From NCBI RefSeq assembly GCF_030269925.1, contig NC_085129.1, forward strand, positions 18,281,501-18,345,500: a stretch of DNA of 64,000 bases, in the 5' to 3' direction. This DNA comes from Bombyx mori. Taxonomy: Eukaryota > Arthropoda > Insecta > Lepidoptera > Bombycidae. The notes under the pieces were generated by a model. It was not told the DNA's origin and did no database searches. It saw only the letters and a program-made list of their open reading frames with translations. Below, one piece after another: positions 1 to 49,855 of the stretch (positions are counted from its first letter, which is position 1; each line of letters starts with the position of its first letter). A program made the translations under genes and the position numbers.

Positions 1-95
1 ACCGTTAATGGATCGGAAGGATCCGAAATGACGTGTTTTGGGTGACGTCGACTGCTTTCCATTCTGTCCGCTGGATCGGGAATGGTGCTGCGCAA
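1..95 (+). repeat. Interspersed repeat family 2, 3' fragment
   Basis: ACCGTTAATGGATCGG and GACGTGTTTTGGGTGACGTC match the end of the longer copies at 15555 and 62176. The element begins before the window. Confidence 0.65.
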
Positions 96-460
96 TCTCT
101 TTGCACGATTACCAACCGTACGCCCACTGTGTCAAGAAATAATGAAGCTATCAGCACATTATGCGACACACAGGCTGACTGGTTGAACACTTTACACACA
201 TTGATGTACTGATTGGATGCAACCCTGCCCTCATCCGCCGGGTAGCGCCTCAGAACTGCGGTGTCCACAAATTTCGAGTTTTAGCAAATTAATTTAATGA
301 ATGGTTTTAATAATTTAATATTTTTATACGTTTCATTTCACCATGAGTTATTATGTCTCATATATATGTCTTTGAGTATGTAAAATGTTCAACCAGTCAA
401 CCTGTATATAAAAACAGTCGATGTGTATACGTTCCCTATATACTCTTCAAAACAGCTTTT

Positions 461-1113
461 TTTTTATTCCTTTGATGGACGAGCTCACAGCCCACCTGGT
501 GTTAAGTGGTTAGTGAAGCCTATAGACATCTGATCTACAACGTAAATGCCGTCACCCACCTTGAGATATAAGTTCTGAGGTCTCAAGTATAGTCACAACG
601 GCTGCCCCACCCTTCAAACTGAAACGCATTACTGCTTCACGGCAGAAATAGGCAGGGCGGTGTACTTACTTCGACAAAGTGGCGCGACACGAAAACCCTC
701 TTATCGTGGCCACCGCTAATTACTTATCCGACCGCGACGGGGCAAACGCAAAGCCACCGTTGTCCAAAATATGTCTTGTCGGATCCCCCGGTTTCACTCT
801 CGGTGCTTTTAGGCCTCTCAAGCACCAGTCACCATAGATTATACACTTAATATGCCGGTCACCTACCTGGTGGTAGCTACCCGTGCGAACTCACAAGCGG
901 TCCTACCACCAGTGATTACGCAAATTATAATTTTACGGGTTTGATTATTATTACACGATGCTATTCCTTCACCGTGGAAGTTAATCGAGAACATTTGTTA
1001 AGTACCTATGTATTTCATTAGAAAAATTGGTACCCGCCTGCGGGATTCGAACACCGGTGCATCGCTCAACACGAATGCACCGGACGTCTTATCCTTTAGG
1101 CCACGACGACTTC
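461..1113 (-). mobile_element. Bm1-type SINE interrupted by another repeat
   Basis: Poly(T) at 461, SINE body, and tRNA-like head ending CGACGACTTC at 1113, all - strand. Between about 666 and 855 a family-2 repeat fragment interrupts the body. The SINE is otherwise near full length. Confidence 0.8.
666..855 (-). repeat. Interspersed repeat family 2, inserted in a SINE
   Basis: CACGAAAACCCTCTTATCGTGG, AAATATGTCTTGTCGGATCC and CTCGGTGCTTTTAGG match the reversed family-2 end. It splits the SINE at 461-1113. Confidence 0.65.
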
Positions 1114-1570
1114 TAAATCGAATCGATTACGATGATTTTCAGGATATCTTCAGACTCACCCAGCGTGTATTCCCGTTTAGTAACCATCGGGTCAAAGGGG
1201 ATTGCCCACTCTCCATAGTGTGCTAGGCCCAAGGTGGACATTAAATATTACTATAAAAATGGACTGATTCAAATTCTTAAATGTATTAGATATCTAAAAA
1301 ATATATTGAAATTGACGCCACTATTATAAAAAATATAATAAAAATAAAAAACTCGTTTTGAGGTTAATTTTCTATATAAATACCTCAAGAACTTTTCTTT
1401 TTTTAATGTTTAAGATGTTCCTAATGTATTTTTATCCAATTGTAGTTATTAGGGTATAAAAACACACTTAATTCTTTAAATATCTATATTTTCTTCATCT
1501 TCATACACAATTAGTAAATCATCTAAAAATAGCACAGGAGAGCATATTTTCTTCTTCTTCGTCGCTTTCT

Positions 1571-2098
1571 TCATTGCTGAAGGTCGTGTCCCTGAAACTT
1601 GACCGTTGCCTGTCTCGTGAGCTGTTTCCATCTCGTCCGGTCCTCAGCTGCTCGAATGGCGGTTGCGACTGGCAACCCAGTTAGAGCGGTTACTTGATCA
1701 CACCAACGGCTAGGTAATCGGCCGCGGGGTCTCTTTCCTTCTACTTTGCCCGTCACAATCACTTTGTCCAAGTTATCTGACTGTCGGCGGGCAATATGAC
1801 CGAAGTAGCTGAGGATCCTCTGGTAACAGATTGTTGAGAGCCTGACTCGGATGCGAAGCTGATCCAGGATAGATTTATTTGTCCTCTTGGCCGTCCACGG
1901 AATTCGGAGCATTCGTCTCCAGCACCACATTTCAAATGCATTTATTTTCTTGCGCTCGGATGCCTTAATTGTCCAGGACTCTGCCCCGTAGAGAAAGATT
2001 GAGAAAACTAAGGTTCGGACGAGTCTCATTTTCGTGACGTTAGAGACTTTGCGATTTTGCCATATTCGTTTGAGCTTGGTCATCGCTGTTTTGGCCAT
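1571..2098 (-). pseudogene. RTE-type LINE reverse transcriptase, C-terminal fragment
   Basis: A 175-codon open fragment with the C-terminal motifs of RTE/BovB-like endonuclease-reverse transcriptases: LVRTLVFSIFLYGAESWTI, FEMWCWRRMLRIPW, ILSYFGHIARR and GRLPSRWCDQV. No upstream polymerase core is present in the window, so this is a 5'-truncated copy. Confidence 0.8.
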
Positions 2099-2449
2099 CT
2101 GGAGAGCATATACACGGTTTTAAATCTCGGTCCGGTTAAAACCACAATTCACACAATGGTTTTCAGTCGTAGAATGAAACGTTATTGATAAAAGCTAAAT
2201 AAATCGAAGAAAAATCAAAACACATCCATTTTGAACGCAAGCACAAGCAGCAAGCGAAGTGTCAGTCAGTCAGATTAAAATCAGTGTTGTCAGTATAAAG
2301 AAAAAGAATTACATGAAATTCATATATCGATCATTTTTTTAAATAACCGATAATTGATTTATTTCTTAATCTTTTTTTTACAAGTACACATTACTTTTTA
2401 TTTTTTATGTTTTTGTTTTAGTTGTACATATTTAAATAACAATACAAGT

Positions 2450-2600
2450 TAAGTTTTTTTTTTATTGCTTAGATGGGTGGACGATCTCACAGCCACCCTG
2501 GTGTTGCTAAGTGGTTACTCGAGCCCACATACATCTACAACGTAAATGCGCCACCCACCTTGAGATATAAGTTCTAAGGTCTCAAGTATAGTTACAAGTT
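2450..2600 (-). mobile_element. Bm1-type SINE, 3' part
   Basis: Poly(T) then the tail-proximal third of the SINE; breaks off after TCAAGTATAGTTACAAG. Confidence 0.75.
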
Positions 2601-3623
2601 AAAGTCCAGTGGGTATGTCTTCGATGCTATTTTAAGTGCATAAAATCCATTAAAATCGATTGATTAATCATAATACTTAAAATGATTTATTTATATACTC
2701 AAAATATTCACTTCATACGTAAAATGGTTTTGAAGCTGGCAATAATTTTCCCGCAAAAATAAAAATCGTTGTTTTTTCAATAGAGTTACTTTTTTTAAAC
2801 TACTTATTGTAAACTGTAGTGGCGCTTATTTGCAAGAAAGTAAATGCATATTTATTTATGACAAAATTAATGCACTAAGTATTTTTTCTCTAATCTATTG
2901 TCCGCTTTGGGCCTGAAATGGGCCGTATCTTTAAATCCTCATGAAGTGAGGCAAAGTGTACGTTTGGCTAGTAAATCCACATGAAGTGTGTACCTTAATA
3001 ACAAATGTAAGTGCAAGTCACACACGGTAGAAGTGAAACTTATAAAGTATAAAAATAATCGCAAGGGTCAACCACTCCGCGGTGCAATGGGGCAGCCGCA
3101 CCCTGGGGAAACCGCCTGCATGATCACGGTATACCGACGCCAGGTAGGTATCATTTAGCAAGATAAATACGAAATATTAACTATGTAACATCTCGTCGCC
3201 GCGATTCAGGAATTGTTGAACTTACGTGCAGCGACATTTGTTGATAACAAACTAAATAGAAATAAAATACACATAGCGCGTTACGGAAGAAATTAAGATG
3301 GCGCGTAACCGAAAAATGTTACACACGTTTTTCCTCCCTACGTTGATAAAGAAGTTTCACTTCAAAAACACAACTATAACCTCAAAAAAATCGTTTTTCC
3401 TTCTTCTTCAATTCCGTAATCGTAAAAATGTTTTCGAACCCATCTCATTCTATATCGATTCAATCGAACAATCAAAAATTGCATAATTAACCTTTCGTGT
3501 TAATTTATGCCAATGTATTGTTAGGTTATTTTTCAACAAAGAGTATTTATTTTATACGTTCGATTTGTGTTAGAGAAGCAGTCTATACAAATGTGAATGT
3601 ATTGTATGTATGTATGTATTTTA

Positions 3624-3870
3624 CTACTGGTAGGACGTCTTGTGAGTCCGCACAGGCAGGTACCACCACCCCGCCTATTTCTGCCGTGAAGCAGTAATGC
3701 GTTTCGGTTTGAAGGGTGGGGCAGCCGTTGTAACTATACTGGGAGCTTAGAGCTCATATCTCAAGGTGGGTGGCGGCATTTACGTTGTAGATGTCTATGG
3801 GCTCCGGTGACCACTTAACATCAGGTGGGCCGTAAGCTCGACCACACAAATAAGCAATAAAAAAATATGT
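3624..3870 (+). mobile_element. Bm1-type SINE, head-truncated
   Basis: Runs from CTACTGGTAGGACGTCTTG to AAGCAATAAAAAAA; lacks the tRNA-like head. In the 5' flank of BRSK. Confidence 0.78.
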
Positions 3871-4006
3871 TTACTCCATTCAAATAGCTGAAGAAGTTTT
3901 TTGTAATGATATTTTTTCCAATTTTAAACTTTAAATGGCTCTCCTGTAAAGTTTCAAAAATGTCGCCTAAGCCAAATTTTAATAGCCTTTCACCCATCGC
4001 ATCGAT
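3871..4006 (+). mobile_element. MITE family 'CGAGGGGTGAAAGG', right half
   Basis: TTACTCCATTCAAATAGCTG to CCTTTCACCCATCG, fused to the tail of the SINE at 3624-3870. Confidence 0.62.
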
Positions 4007-4009
4007 ATG

Positions 4010-5555
4010 TAAAATTGACTAGAAGATTTGGTAAATCGATATGAGTACACACAGCACGTTTCGTGTAGAATCACCCACGTGGTTAACGTATTACTTACAA
4101 TTTATATTTACAATGTATTTTAATATTATTTTGTTCACTGGTTAAGTAAATAAAAAAACGAATCTCGAAAAGGAACATATTGTTTAACGTAAAACGAAAC
4201 GCATTCTCACCCTCTACAAGGCTAATGACTCATACACCCCCCGAAAACAGCCGATCATCCCCGAACGTACCCGAACGCATATTGCACGGGAAGCCCGAAC
4301 GTAAAACATTTCCAATTTCGCAAATACCTATTATGTAACATTTAACGCGTTTAGTTTTTTTTTTCTAATATCCATACGAATTAACGAAAATCAAAATGTC
4401 GAACGAGAAAAGGAGGTCTGTGCTTGAAATAAATAAAAAAATAAATACGCGAGTGCTGTGCAAGGGACGCGTGATGTTAAGCTATTGATTTTTTTAGTGA
4501 CGTACAGAGAAGCGTTGTTATTATTAATGTACCTGATTCAATAAATGTGTGTTTTTTTTTAAATAGTGTCCAGTGATAGTGCCGCGACGTGTGCCTCTGT
4601 TTAGTAAAAAAAAACCTTAGAAAAAATACACCATCGATTATTATTAGTGCAAAAATTAAATTATCGATCTGAAATTGCCAATTGTTGCTCCTACTAAAAA
4701 TTTAATAATAATTTCTTGAACGATACAAAAAAAAAAATATAAACCATCCATTATTTTTTACATAAGTCAATTTTACCGAAGTGGTATATAATTATTTTTT
4801 TAATTCTAAAAATACCGACTAAGGCCCCGCGCATAAATTAGTGATTTAGATAATCTTAAAAATATCTATTAGTGATATGGCATGTTTTGAACGTTAAATT
4901 ATATGAAAGATTACAGATCAGACAGTAATGATTTGTCATTTACGTAAAAATTACCTGCCTGATACGCAATTAGATTTTCTAAGAAATCGGACTAGCCGTA
5001 TTACAGTGATAGGCTTAGGCAGTAGGATGAAAATTGACAACAGCAGTCGAAAATTGTAAAATGAAGCACATACCTAAACCAAAAAAACGATCCTACGGTT
5101 AGTAGAGCGTTTTGTAAGCCCACGCCTGCCTATTTATGCGCGCTTTTGGTGCTCTGCCTATTTATAATTAAAAAAAAAAAAGAAATAAAAACTCATTTTG
5201 AAACATTCCCATCATTGACAATAGTTATTAATTATCTGTGGGCGTTTTTTTTAAATTTTTTTTAAGTGTTTTTCGATTTCGTTCCCCGAAATTCTAATGG
5301 AGGCGGCTGGGTGGGCGAAAACGCCTAACTAGCTCGAACATCATAAGCTGTCCGAAAAAAATTCAATAGAATGAAGTAAAATTGGTCGCAGAGAACCATT
5401 CCGCTAACGCAGCGGTCGGTGACCTTGTCAAACAACACAGCCAAATATAGATCAACACACAATTGAAATTTATTCAAAGAGCTACTGTTTTTAATCGATA
5501 TTTTTTCTTGTGTTTCAATAAATGTTTAAAAGTCTCTTACAAGGCAAGATGATAA
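4010..5555. other. AT-rich 5' flank of BRSK, no gene seen
   Basis: Open frames are short and lack family similarity. Long A/T runs and no clear promoter. Untranslated first exons of BRSK could lie here but cannot be recognised without transcripts. Confidence 0.5.
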
Positions 5556-6200
5556 GTAGCTCTTGCTAGGGTTCGTGTCAGCAACAACGTCAGGATTGAG
5601 CCCCGTGAGCTCACCTACTAGTTGGGTAAATTTAGAAGGCTACTAGAATAGGCGGGGAAAAAAAAAATATTCGTAATATTCCGCGCCCGAACTAAACATT
5701 TCGCGGAAGAACCGAAGCCGAGGAGTCCAAAAGCCGCTGTTTGGTTATTGCGAGTTTTTTAACGTTCTCGATAGCGTAAAAGTTAACTCAAATTTGTTTG
5801 CAGTGGAATAGCGCCCCTAGCGACAAACGTAGGCGAAAGTTCCAACTGCGGACCGAATGGTAAATAGTCGACGTCACCCAAAACACATCATTTCGGATCT
5901 TCTCGATCCACTAACGGTGCTGTTAGGTACCCCAAGCACCGGTCACCGTTCTCGACGAACCCGTCGCTTGCGACGAAGGGCTCGCCGAGTAAATTAACCC
6001 ACAGACACAGCCCACTGAGTTTCTCGCCGGATCTTCTCAGTGGGTCGCAATTCCGATCCGGCACTAGATTCTGCAAAGCACGGCTCTTGCTAGGGTTAGT
6101 GTTAGCAACGTCGTCAGGTTTGAGCCCCGTGAGCTCATCTACTGTTAGGGTTACGCTGAAATAGCCTCATAAAGCTATAAGCTTAGGTATGAACGAAAAA
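5556..6200 (-). repeat. Interspersed repeat family 2, with a MITE piece between two parts
   Basis: 5556-5650 and 5855-6200 both contain the family core (GCTCTTGCTAGGGTTCGTGT; TTTCTCGCCGGATCTTCTCA). The fragment of the palindromic MITE at 5751-5850 sits between them. Confidence 0.68.
5751..5850 (+). mobile_element. Half copy of the palindromic MITE
   Basis: Left arm CGAGTTTTTTAACGTTCTCG and loop (GCGCCCCTAGCGACAAACGT) without the right arm. Confidence 0.65.
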
Positions 6201-6559
6201 CCTCAATAATTTGGACGTAGTTCACAATTTCGTAGCTTAACCTCAAAATTAATAGAGACCAAAGATACCGCGCGTTTCATAAACACACTGAATTTCTACT
6301 CTCACTACGGACTGTTAATTATTATTTAAGTTTATCACTCGTCGCTGTCGCTAGAAAAAAACAGAAAATCATCATTAAATTCTATTAATTAATAGATATA
6401 CGCAATTTTACAAAAGTTAAATTAAATTGAGGCACAAATAAAAAAAAAATGAACCAAACCATGACCGTCCAGTTGAAAACTAGTTCCAAATGAGCGCCGA
6501 TAGATGGTGCTGTTCTAAGACTATGAAATTTTATACGTTTTTTGTTATGTGACCCACGG

Positions 6560-43113
<36,554 letters not shown>

Positions 43114-43337
43114 GACTAGTCCCGCAAACGGCTCCAGCCCCGACACGAAAGGGTTTTGAACGATACGAAAATATAAAAAAAAAAAACGATATTGTCGGTT
43201 TTTACTACGTGAAACGAAAAATCATTTGTTTTATCGAATTCATAATAATATGCATGCATATTGACGTAAAATACCTACATCTTTTTTTTTTTTTTATCAA
43301 AATATTAATTTCTTACTAGAGAAAAAAAAAACGATCT

Positions 43338-43343
43338 AATAAA
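43338..43343 (+). promoter_or_regulatory. candidate poly(A) signal after BRSK
   Basis: An AATAAA hexamer about 225 nt after the proposed stop. The region is AT-rich and such hexamers are frequent by chance, so the cleavage site is unproven. Confidence 0.3.
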
Positions 43344-43518
43344 TTCATTCCAATCAATACGTAAATTAGAAACATTATGTGTACTTTATGACATGTTTGA
43401 TTATGAAGAAAAAAAACAATAGAAAAAAATATTATTACGAACGGCAACTAATTTTTCTATTGTTTTTTTTTTCCTAAATATATTTGTTACATTGTTAATA
43501 TCGCTAATATACATACAT

Positions 43519-43797
43519 ATCGAGGGGTGAACGGCGATATGGTTTAAGTGATATTTCGCTTAACACGCGCCATTTATCTTTGTAATTAAAGGTCCCTTTT
43601 ATTTGGTATCAGCATCAACAAACAGTTCGATGTTTTTAATTGAACTTCAATTAAGTTTACTCCATTAAAATACCTAAAGAAGTTTTTTTGTTATGATATT
43701 TTTTCCAAATTTTAATTGGCTTTAAATGGCTCTGCTAGAAAGTTGCAAAAATGTCGCTTAAACCTAAATAGTCTTTCACCTGTCGACGTACAAATAA
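43519..43797 (+). mobile_element. MITE family 'CGAGGGGTGAAAGG'
   Basis: ATCGAGGGGTGAACGGCGAT to AGTCTTTCACCTGTCGAC; body shares TTCGCTTAACACGCG and AATGGCTCTGCTAGAAAG with the other copies. Confidence 0.72.
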
Positions 43798-43896
43798 CAC
43801 GACAGTTTTGTGATGTTTGTATATCTTGTATATTTGTGCGTTTTGTATAACGACTGTATGGTTGACTATCGGACCCATATATCAGTGTGCTTAGTC

Positions 43897-44045
43897 CGAG
43901 TTTTTTAACGTTCTCGATAGCGTAAAAGTTAACTCAAATTTCTATCCACTTGGAAAAGCGCTCCTAGCGGCAAACGTAGGAAAACTTTCCAACTCCATAC
44001 AAATTTGAGTTAACTTTTACGCTATCGAGAACGTTAAAAAACTCG
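43897..44045. mobile_element. Palindromic MITE with about 45-bp perfect inverted arms
   Basis: Arms start CGAGTTTTTTAACGTTCTCG and are exact complements around a roughly 60-bp loop. Partial copies with one arm lie at 5751-5850 and 9276-9365. Confidence 0.8.
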
Positions 44046-46599
44046 CAACAAGCACATTAGAGACACGTTGTCGAGTTAGCAAACGAGTATTGGTCGGGGA
44101 AATGGATCCTGTGCAGTCATCTAAGGCGAATCATTCACATTATTCTGTAGTTCAGTTATTCCCATCACGTTGTCAACATGAAAACGATTATCATTGGTTA
44201 TATTATAGTTATCGAAATTAATTTTTGCTGCTAGTGACGTCACGCCTAACGAAATAGTGGTTTGTAAAGTTTGCGCGCCAAATTCGTATTATTTTATTAC
44301 CTACGTCATTAAATGCTAAGACTTAAAACACGGGTATTTATTGAATATAAAATATCTCTCTCTATCTCTTTCTAACGCGAACATTAGAAAAGGATGAACG
44401 ATTTGCTATGCTTCCAGCAGTTTCCGGAGACGCACAACGCGCTATGTCCGCCATTATAGTTTTAATAATTCAATACCAAAAAATTACTACACAATATCGT
44501 GAAATCGATACATAAATTTATTATTATTTATTCATTTTCGGATTGAGACTTAATAACGCACAGAGAAGTAAAAATAGTAAATTAAATAAAAATTCGTTCC
44601 AGTTGAAAAATAATAAAAAAATCATTGCTTTGATTTTAAAAGTCATTCAGCAGCCATTGCTCCGTGTTTAATTAAAGCGTTCATAATTCGAGTAAATGTA
44701 TTTTTTAAATAATATAAAATCTTCCAAATTTTTTGTACTTCCATTAATTAAACACGAACAAAGCTTCCTAAATAATTTTAGATTAATGATTGTCAATTAA
44801 ATTGACGTAACCATTTTGGCGATTAATTCATTACCTACCCGTTTCCGGTGTAAGACTTTTCAACTGATGTACTTTTATTTCACTCAACGAATAAAATTAT
44901 CATGAATGAAATACCATTATCGAAAGATCCGGTCGAGATTTCAATTGTATAATATGTATATAAATCGGTACGGAAGACTGCCTTGCAGAAGAAATAGGCG
45001 ACATTAAAAAGAAAAGGATTTTGTGAAGAGTATGAGTGGAACTCTATCGATTTCCAATAATGCTAGTTTTCTTTACGGAATTTGTATTAGGTTCGTGTAA
45101 ATTGAGGCCTTTATTGAACACTGTGTGTGCTCATTCTGTCATTAAAATGTTAAAAGGATTAAAACGGTTAACAAATGTCATTTAATACAATGAGTTTACA
45201 AGCTATCTTTTTAATAATTTAATACGTATTGAAATTGCATTCCGATCTAGTTAGGAAAGATGTTGGCTTTCAAGTTACTAATATTATGTAAATAAAAATA
45301 AATCAATTGATAATTTGATGTTGTGAACGGTGCCGGGAAACGTCGGGAAAAATTTGAAAACCTCAATCAAACTGAAGCACGCCATATAATAGCAAACTTT
45401 CAAAACTAAATTTCGATTAACAAAGTTTTTTCCACAACACGACACAATTAAAACACTTCGCGCCATTTTGTCTGTAAATGACTAAATTCTTTCTTTTAAA
45501 ACTAAGTTTCCTAAATAAAGAAGCTTTAATATTTTGCTTAAATGTATTGTTGCGTAGAAAAAAAGAATGGTCCTTTTATAAATTTGTACAAATCTTCCAA
45601 ATATGAATCACGGCACATCCAAAACGGCTAATCATCAAACCAAAAATCAAAAAATCAAAATTGTCACTAACCTATAAAAATGGCGTCTTTTTATTCAAAT
45701 AATAGTGAAGTAGGTAGTACGGATTGTGTGTTGTCTCTTTTTAGGACATTGAAATATTCGTTAACAAGAGTAGCTCCGATAGCGGACTTCAATTTATCTT
45801 ATTATTGATGCATTAATTTTGGAAATCAAAAATCAATATTAACGTGCTCACATTATATTATTTTTCTTTAATATTAATGTATCAATCGTGAACTGCTGGA
45901 ATATTGATTGATCGTTTATCTTTCGTGTTCGAGAGAAGTAAATAAAATAATCTAACATAAATTCTGAGTTGGAACTTACGTAATCACTCCAATAGTGACG
46001 ATCTAACATAATAATGTTTTTTGACGTAAGTGATTCAAAATTAAAATATTTATGAGAGTGATATTGGTTAAAACTCGACATGAATGAATTAAATTTCACA
46101 TCCCGATAAACAATTTTGTTTGAAGGAAATTTTGAAGCTATATTTTTTACGCGGCAAACCTGACTGTTTTTACCCAATTTCAAGTTTAAATAGTTTTAGG
46201 GGCTAATCTCATTTGTATGGTAATCGTAAATAATGTGTAAAATGCTGTAATTTATAGCTAAAATTAAATTAATGTATTATTATTATGTAAAGTTAAAATG
46301 TTGTTTCCATTAAATGAAAAGATATGAAACCGCCCATAATATTAAAAATAAAGCTACAATAATGTATTATGTACTGAAAACACTATGTAGTTTAAGGCGA
46401 TTTAAAAAAAAAACGCTGTATTTTTGCAATGATAAACTTATTACAAAATATAATATGTATATGTACATGAAGTAAGTATATGTGAAATTGAATAATGTTA
46501 ATAATCAAATATATATATGAGTCAGTCAGCGCAACAGTGGTCTAAGCTTACCATAGTTAGTATGGAGATAATAATTTTTTTTTAAACTGCTTCATAGGA
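44046..46599. other. Non-coding AT-rich block between convergent genes
   Basis: No frame above about 110 codons and none with recognisable motifs. The longest (45848-46183, - strand) has low-complexity AT-driven composition. Could include BRSK 3' UTR. Confidence 0.5.
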
Positions 46600-46770
46600 T
46601 ATACAAATTCAAATTCAAAATCATTTATTTCAACTTAGATGTCAGTATGACACACTTGTTAAATGTCAAAATATAAATAACAACGTTAACTCTACCACCG
46701 GTTCCAAAAAAAAGCCACAGTCCTGAGAAGAACCGGCGAAACAAACTCTGCGGGCTTTTTTTTTGTTATT
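46600..46770 (-). repeat. Lepidopteran LINE/SINE 3'-end-like repeat
   Basis: ATTCAAATTCAAAATCATTT, AACTCTACCACCGGTTCC and GAGAAGAACCGGCGAAACAA are motifs I recall from common lepidopteran LINE 3' ends. Confidence 0.5.
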
Positions 46771-47477
46771 CTCAATTTTTTTTTTTAATTAATTAAAAAT
46801 ATTTACAATAGAGGAAAAATAAGTCAAAAAATACAATTAAAAATAATTATTATATTAATGAAAAATGAAAAGCCCAGGAGCGAACGCCTCATTCCCACGT
46901 AGTGCCATCTAGTAAATAATCCTTAACTTTATAACATGCCTTGTTGCACAAACGTTCCTTGACAGTTTTCTTAAATCTATAAACAGGTAGAAATTGAACG
47001 TTACAAAAACAATACGCGCAAAAATAATGTTTACAAAGCCATCTGTTATCTATGGGTGAAACTAGGGATAGGCCGGTTTTGTATCAAACAATTATAATGT
47101 TTTAAATAAATTGCAATATATACCTAAGCAGAAATATGAAAAGTTTGGCCACTTTTGCGCTGACAGCCTCATATGTATTATTTTTTTGCAGACTTTTGTG
47201 TTGTCTAGTTATGGATTGCGCGTTAAGGTTCGTCTGAATATGGGCAAGTTTTTTTTTTATAGACAAATATAACACAATCTAACAATATATTTTTTTATAA
47301 AAAATTATAACACAATCTAACAACAATCCGTTTACGATTTCGTTCAACACAACATCTGATTTGAGTTGTTAATGGAGAATGTTTTGACTATTTTTATTTT
47401 TTATTTGCGACTTATTTACGTGAACGTGATTTTTTTATTAAAATAAATAATATGAACTCGGACTTCTAGTGGGTAGT

Positions 47478-47795
47478 GTTTGATGACGGCTGGACGAACT
47501 CACGGCCCTCCTGGTGTTCAGTGGTGATCGAAACCTTGAGATGTGAGTTGTAGGTCTCAGTTCTTACAGTACAAAGGCTGCCACGCCCTTACAAGTACAT
47601 ATTTCATTAGAAAAGTTGGTGTATGGTACCCATAACACAGGGAATCCTAATTTCGGGCAGGATGACCTTAGAACCTATGTCTCGAGGTAAATGACGGCTT
47701 TTGCTAGTAGATGTTTTTGGGCTCCGGTAACCACTTAACAACGAGGTGGGCCGTGAACTCGTCCATCCATCCAAGCAATAAAAAAAACAGTTGCA
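47478..47795. mobile_element. Rearranged Bm1-type SINE pieces
   Basis: 47480-47600 is a diverged - strand piece; 47665-47790 is a + strand tail piece ending GCAATAAAAAAA. They face each other as an inverted pair. Confidence 0.6.
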
Positions 47796-47799
47796 CTGT

Positions 47800-49259
47800 A
47801 AATCATTCATTATAGGAATGATAGGCGAACGAATCCGTGTGTGCAAACTAGTGTCAAATAAAAATACAGTTTTGGCTAAAATCTATCTTGTCCATATGAG
47901 TTTTTCGCGTGTCTGAGACGGGAGTACTCATAGTTGCTCATGAGTAGTCATGCGTACACTTAGAAGCACGTGAACTCGGATCTAGTTTTTTATTTGTTTG
48001 TTATCTTTGGCGTTTACGAGAACTTCGCGAATTAAATGTGAATTGTGATTAATTAAAAAATAATACAAGTGTATAATATATATTTTAAGTGTATATATAA
48101 GCAATTTAGTTCTGAACGCACATTAAGTTTTGGATTATTTTAGCGTTAGTCTGAATCAGAGGTATGTGTATATTTTTGTAAATACACAAACAGACATGCG
48201 AATGTTTGTATTATGTAAGTTTTGTATGGATTCCGTGTTTTTTTTTTTGTAAAACTATTCGTTCGTAAGCTTTTGTTGAAAATTTTTGAAATATCCATCA
48301 ATGTAAGTAAGTGTACCTAATGACTAGAAATAATCCGTTTAGATAGGTAATTTGTATAAAGAATGTATGTAATTGACATAATGCTTTTTTACATAATTTA
48401 ATATACATAATATATATATAATGGATTATATGTGTATACATAATGCATATAAGTAATTTTTTGTTTTTTATGCTTCCATTTTAGATATGTTTTTCATTAA
48501 TTAAATGGTTTTGTGTTCTTTGGTTATATTTTTTGTTTTTAATTTGGTGCTAAATTGGTTATTTATGTTTTAATTAAATGTTTCCAGTTTACTTTGTTTA
48601 AAAAACATACCGGTGTGAGGTTCAAAAATTAAGTTTGTTCCTACTGTTTATCAAGTGAAATGCGTCACATAAATCAAAATGTCTTTTTTTTTGTCCAAAA
48701 TTGCCTATTTATCTCTTAAACTAGTGATAGGGTGCGCTCTTTACACTTCGACACAAAAATCCACGATAAAATTCGGCCCAAATGCAACTCTAACAGTAAC
48801 ATCACTAGTCCGTTCGTATCGATAAAGTAACACAATAGAATTTCACATACAATTCTACATTGGGTTGTCTATATATTTCCCCTCCCCCAAACCCCCTCTC
48901 GACTGTAAGAACTGTTACCTCAATGCTGATAGTCGCTTGCAAGATACCGATTACATACATATAAATAAAATTGGAGTGTCTGTTTGTAATATTGAAATAA
49001 CCGCTTTTTACATTTGCTACTGAAAAACTAGTAATCTTTATATTTTCGTTAGATTTTTTAATGGATCTTAAAATTATATCATGTTTATTTATACTTCGCT
49101 CTCATGTGCCACGTCTGGTTTCGAGTAAGGAAATTCACGACAGATTATCTATGCATATAAATAAAATTGCAGTGTCTGTTTGTAATATTGTAATAACCGC
49201 TTTTTACTACATGCATATGAATATATATACGGTACATACACCAAAATATTTTTTTTACA
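47800..49259. other. Non-coding AT-rich block
   Basis: TATA and T-rich stretches, two copies of a short AATAAAATTGGAGTGTCTGT motif (near 48961 and 49157; also 35991). No gene seen. Confidence 0.45.
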
Positions 49260-49470
49260 ATTTTTAATCTCTGGAACGGCTGGACCGATTTTGATGACTT
49301 TCACCGACAGGTAGCTGATGATATAAGGAGTAATTTAGGCTACTTTTTTTAGACTAGCTTCGCCCCGCGGTGTCACCTGCGGTACGAAAATAACCGCGGG
49401 TAACATCGCGGGACTCAGCTATCAATAATAAAATTTAATGTTTCCGAAGCGAAGCGAGGGCGGGTCACTA
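49260..49470. mobile_element. Helitron-like/Lep-type remnants
   Basis: GGAACGGCTGGACCGATTTT, ACTAGCTTCGCCCCGCGG and GCGAGGGCGGGTCACTAGT are the kind of ends seen in Lep-type elements, here as overlapping or nested pieces. Confidence 0.45.
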
Positions 49471-49767
49471 GTAAATAAAGAAAAAAGAAAGAAAAAAATA
49501 TGCAAATATATTTTTTCCTTTAGTTTGCATATATACCTTGCATTGTTATGTTTAATCTATAGTGAAGTTTTTTTTTTGTTAATATAACTTAGCGTCATTA
49601 TTGTAATGATAATTGGGACTGACAAAATACGAATGCCGTATCGGATGTCGTTGTACAGGATGTTAGTATTGAATGGGATTTAATAATTTGCGTTTGAATT
49701 ATCGCTTGGTTCATGAGTCAATGTTTAGTTTGATGTCAAAAAGTCAGGTTTCTCTCGACTGGCTATC

Positions 49768-49855
49768 ACGCTGGTAGGTAGCAGGCTATACCGCTTATTT
49801 ATGCCATGAAGCAGTAATGCGTTTCGGTTTGAAAGGCAAGGCAGCCGTTGTACTG
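49768..49855 (+). mobile_element. Bm1-type SINE fragment
   Basis: Only the CCATGAAGCAGTAATGCG and GGCAGCCGTTGTA portion remains. Confidence 0.6.

Noticed and set aside
5888..6076. Short - strand reading frame with LVPDRNCDPLRRSGEKLSGL
   Set aside because: The same peptide appears in every family-2 repeat copy (for example 14908, 25223, 36985) with frame breaks; it is repeat sequence, not a gene.
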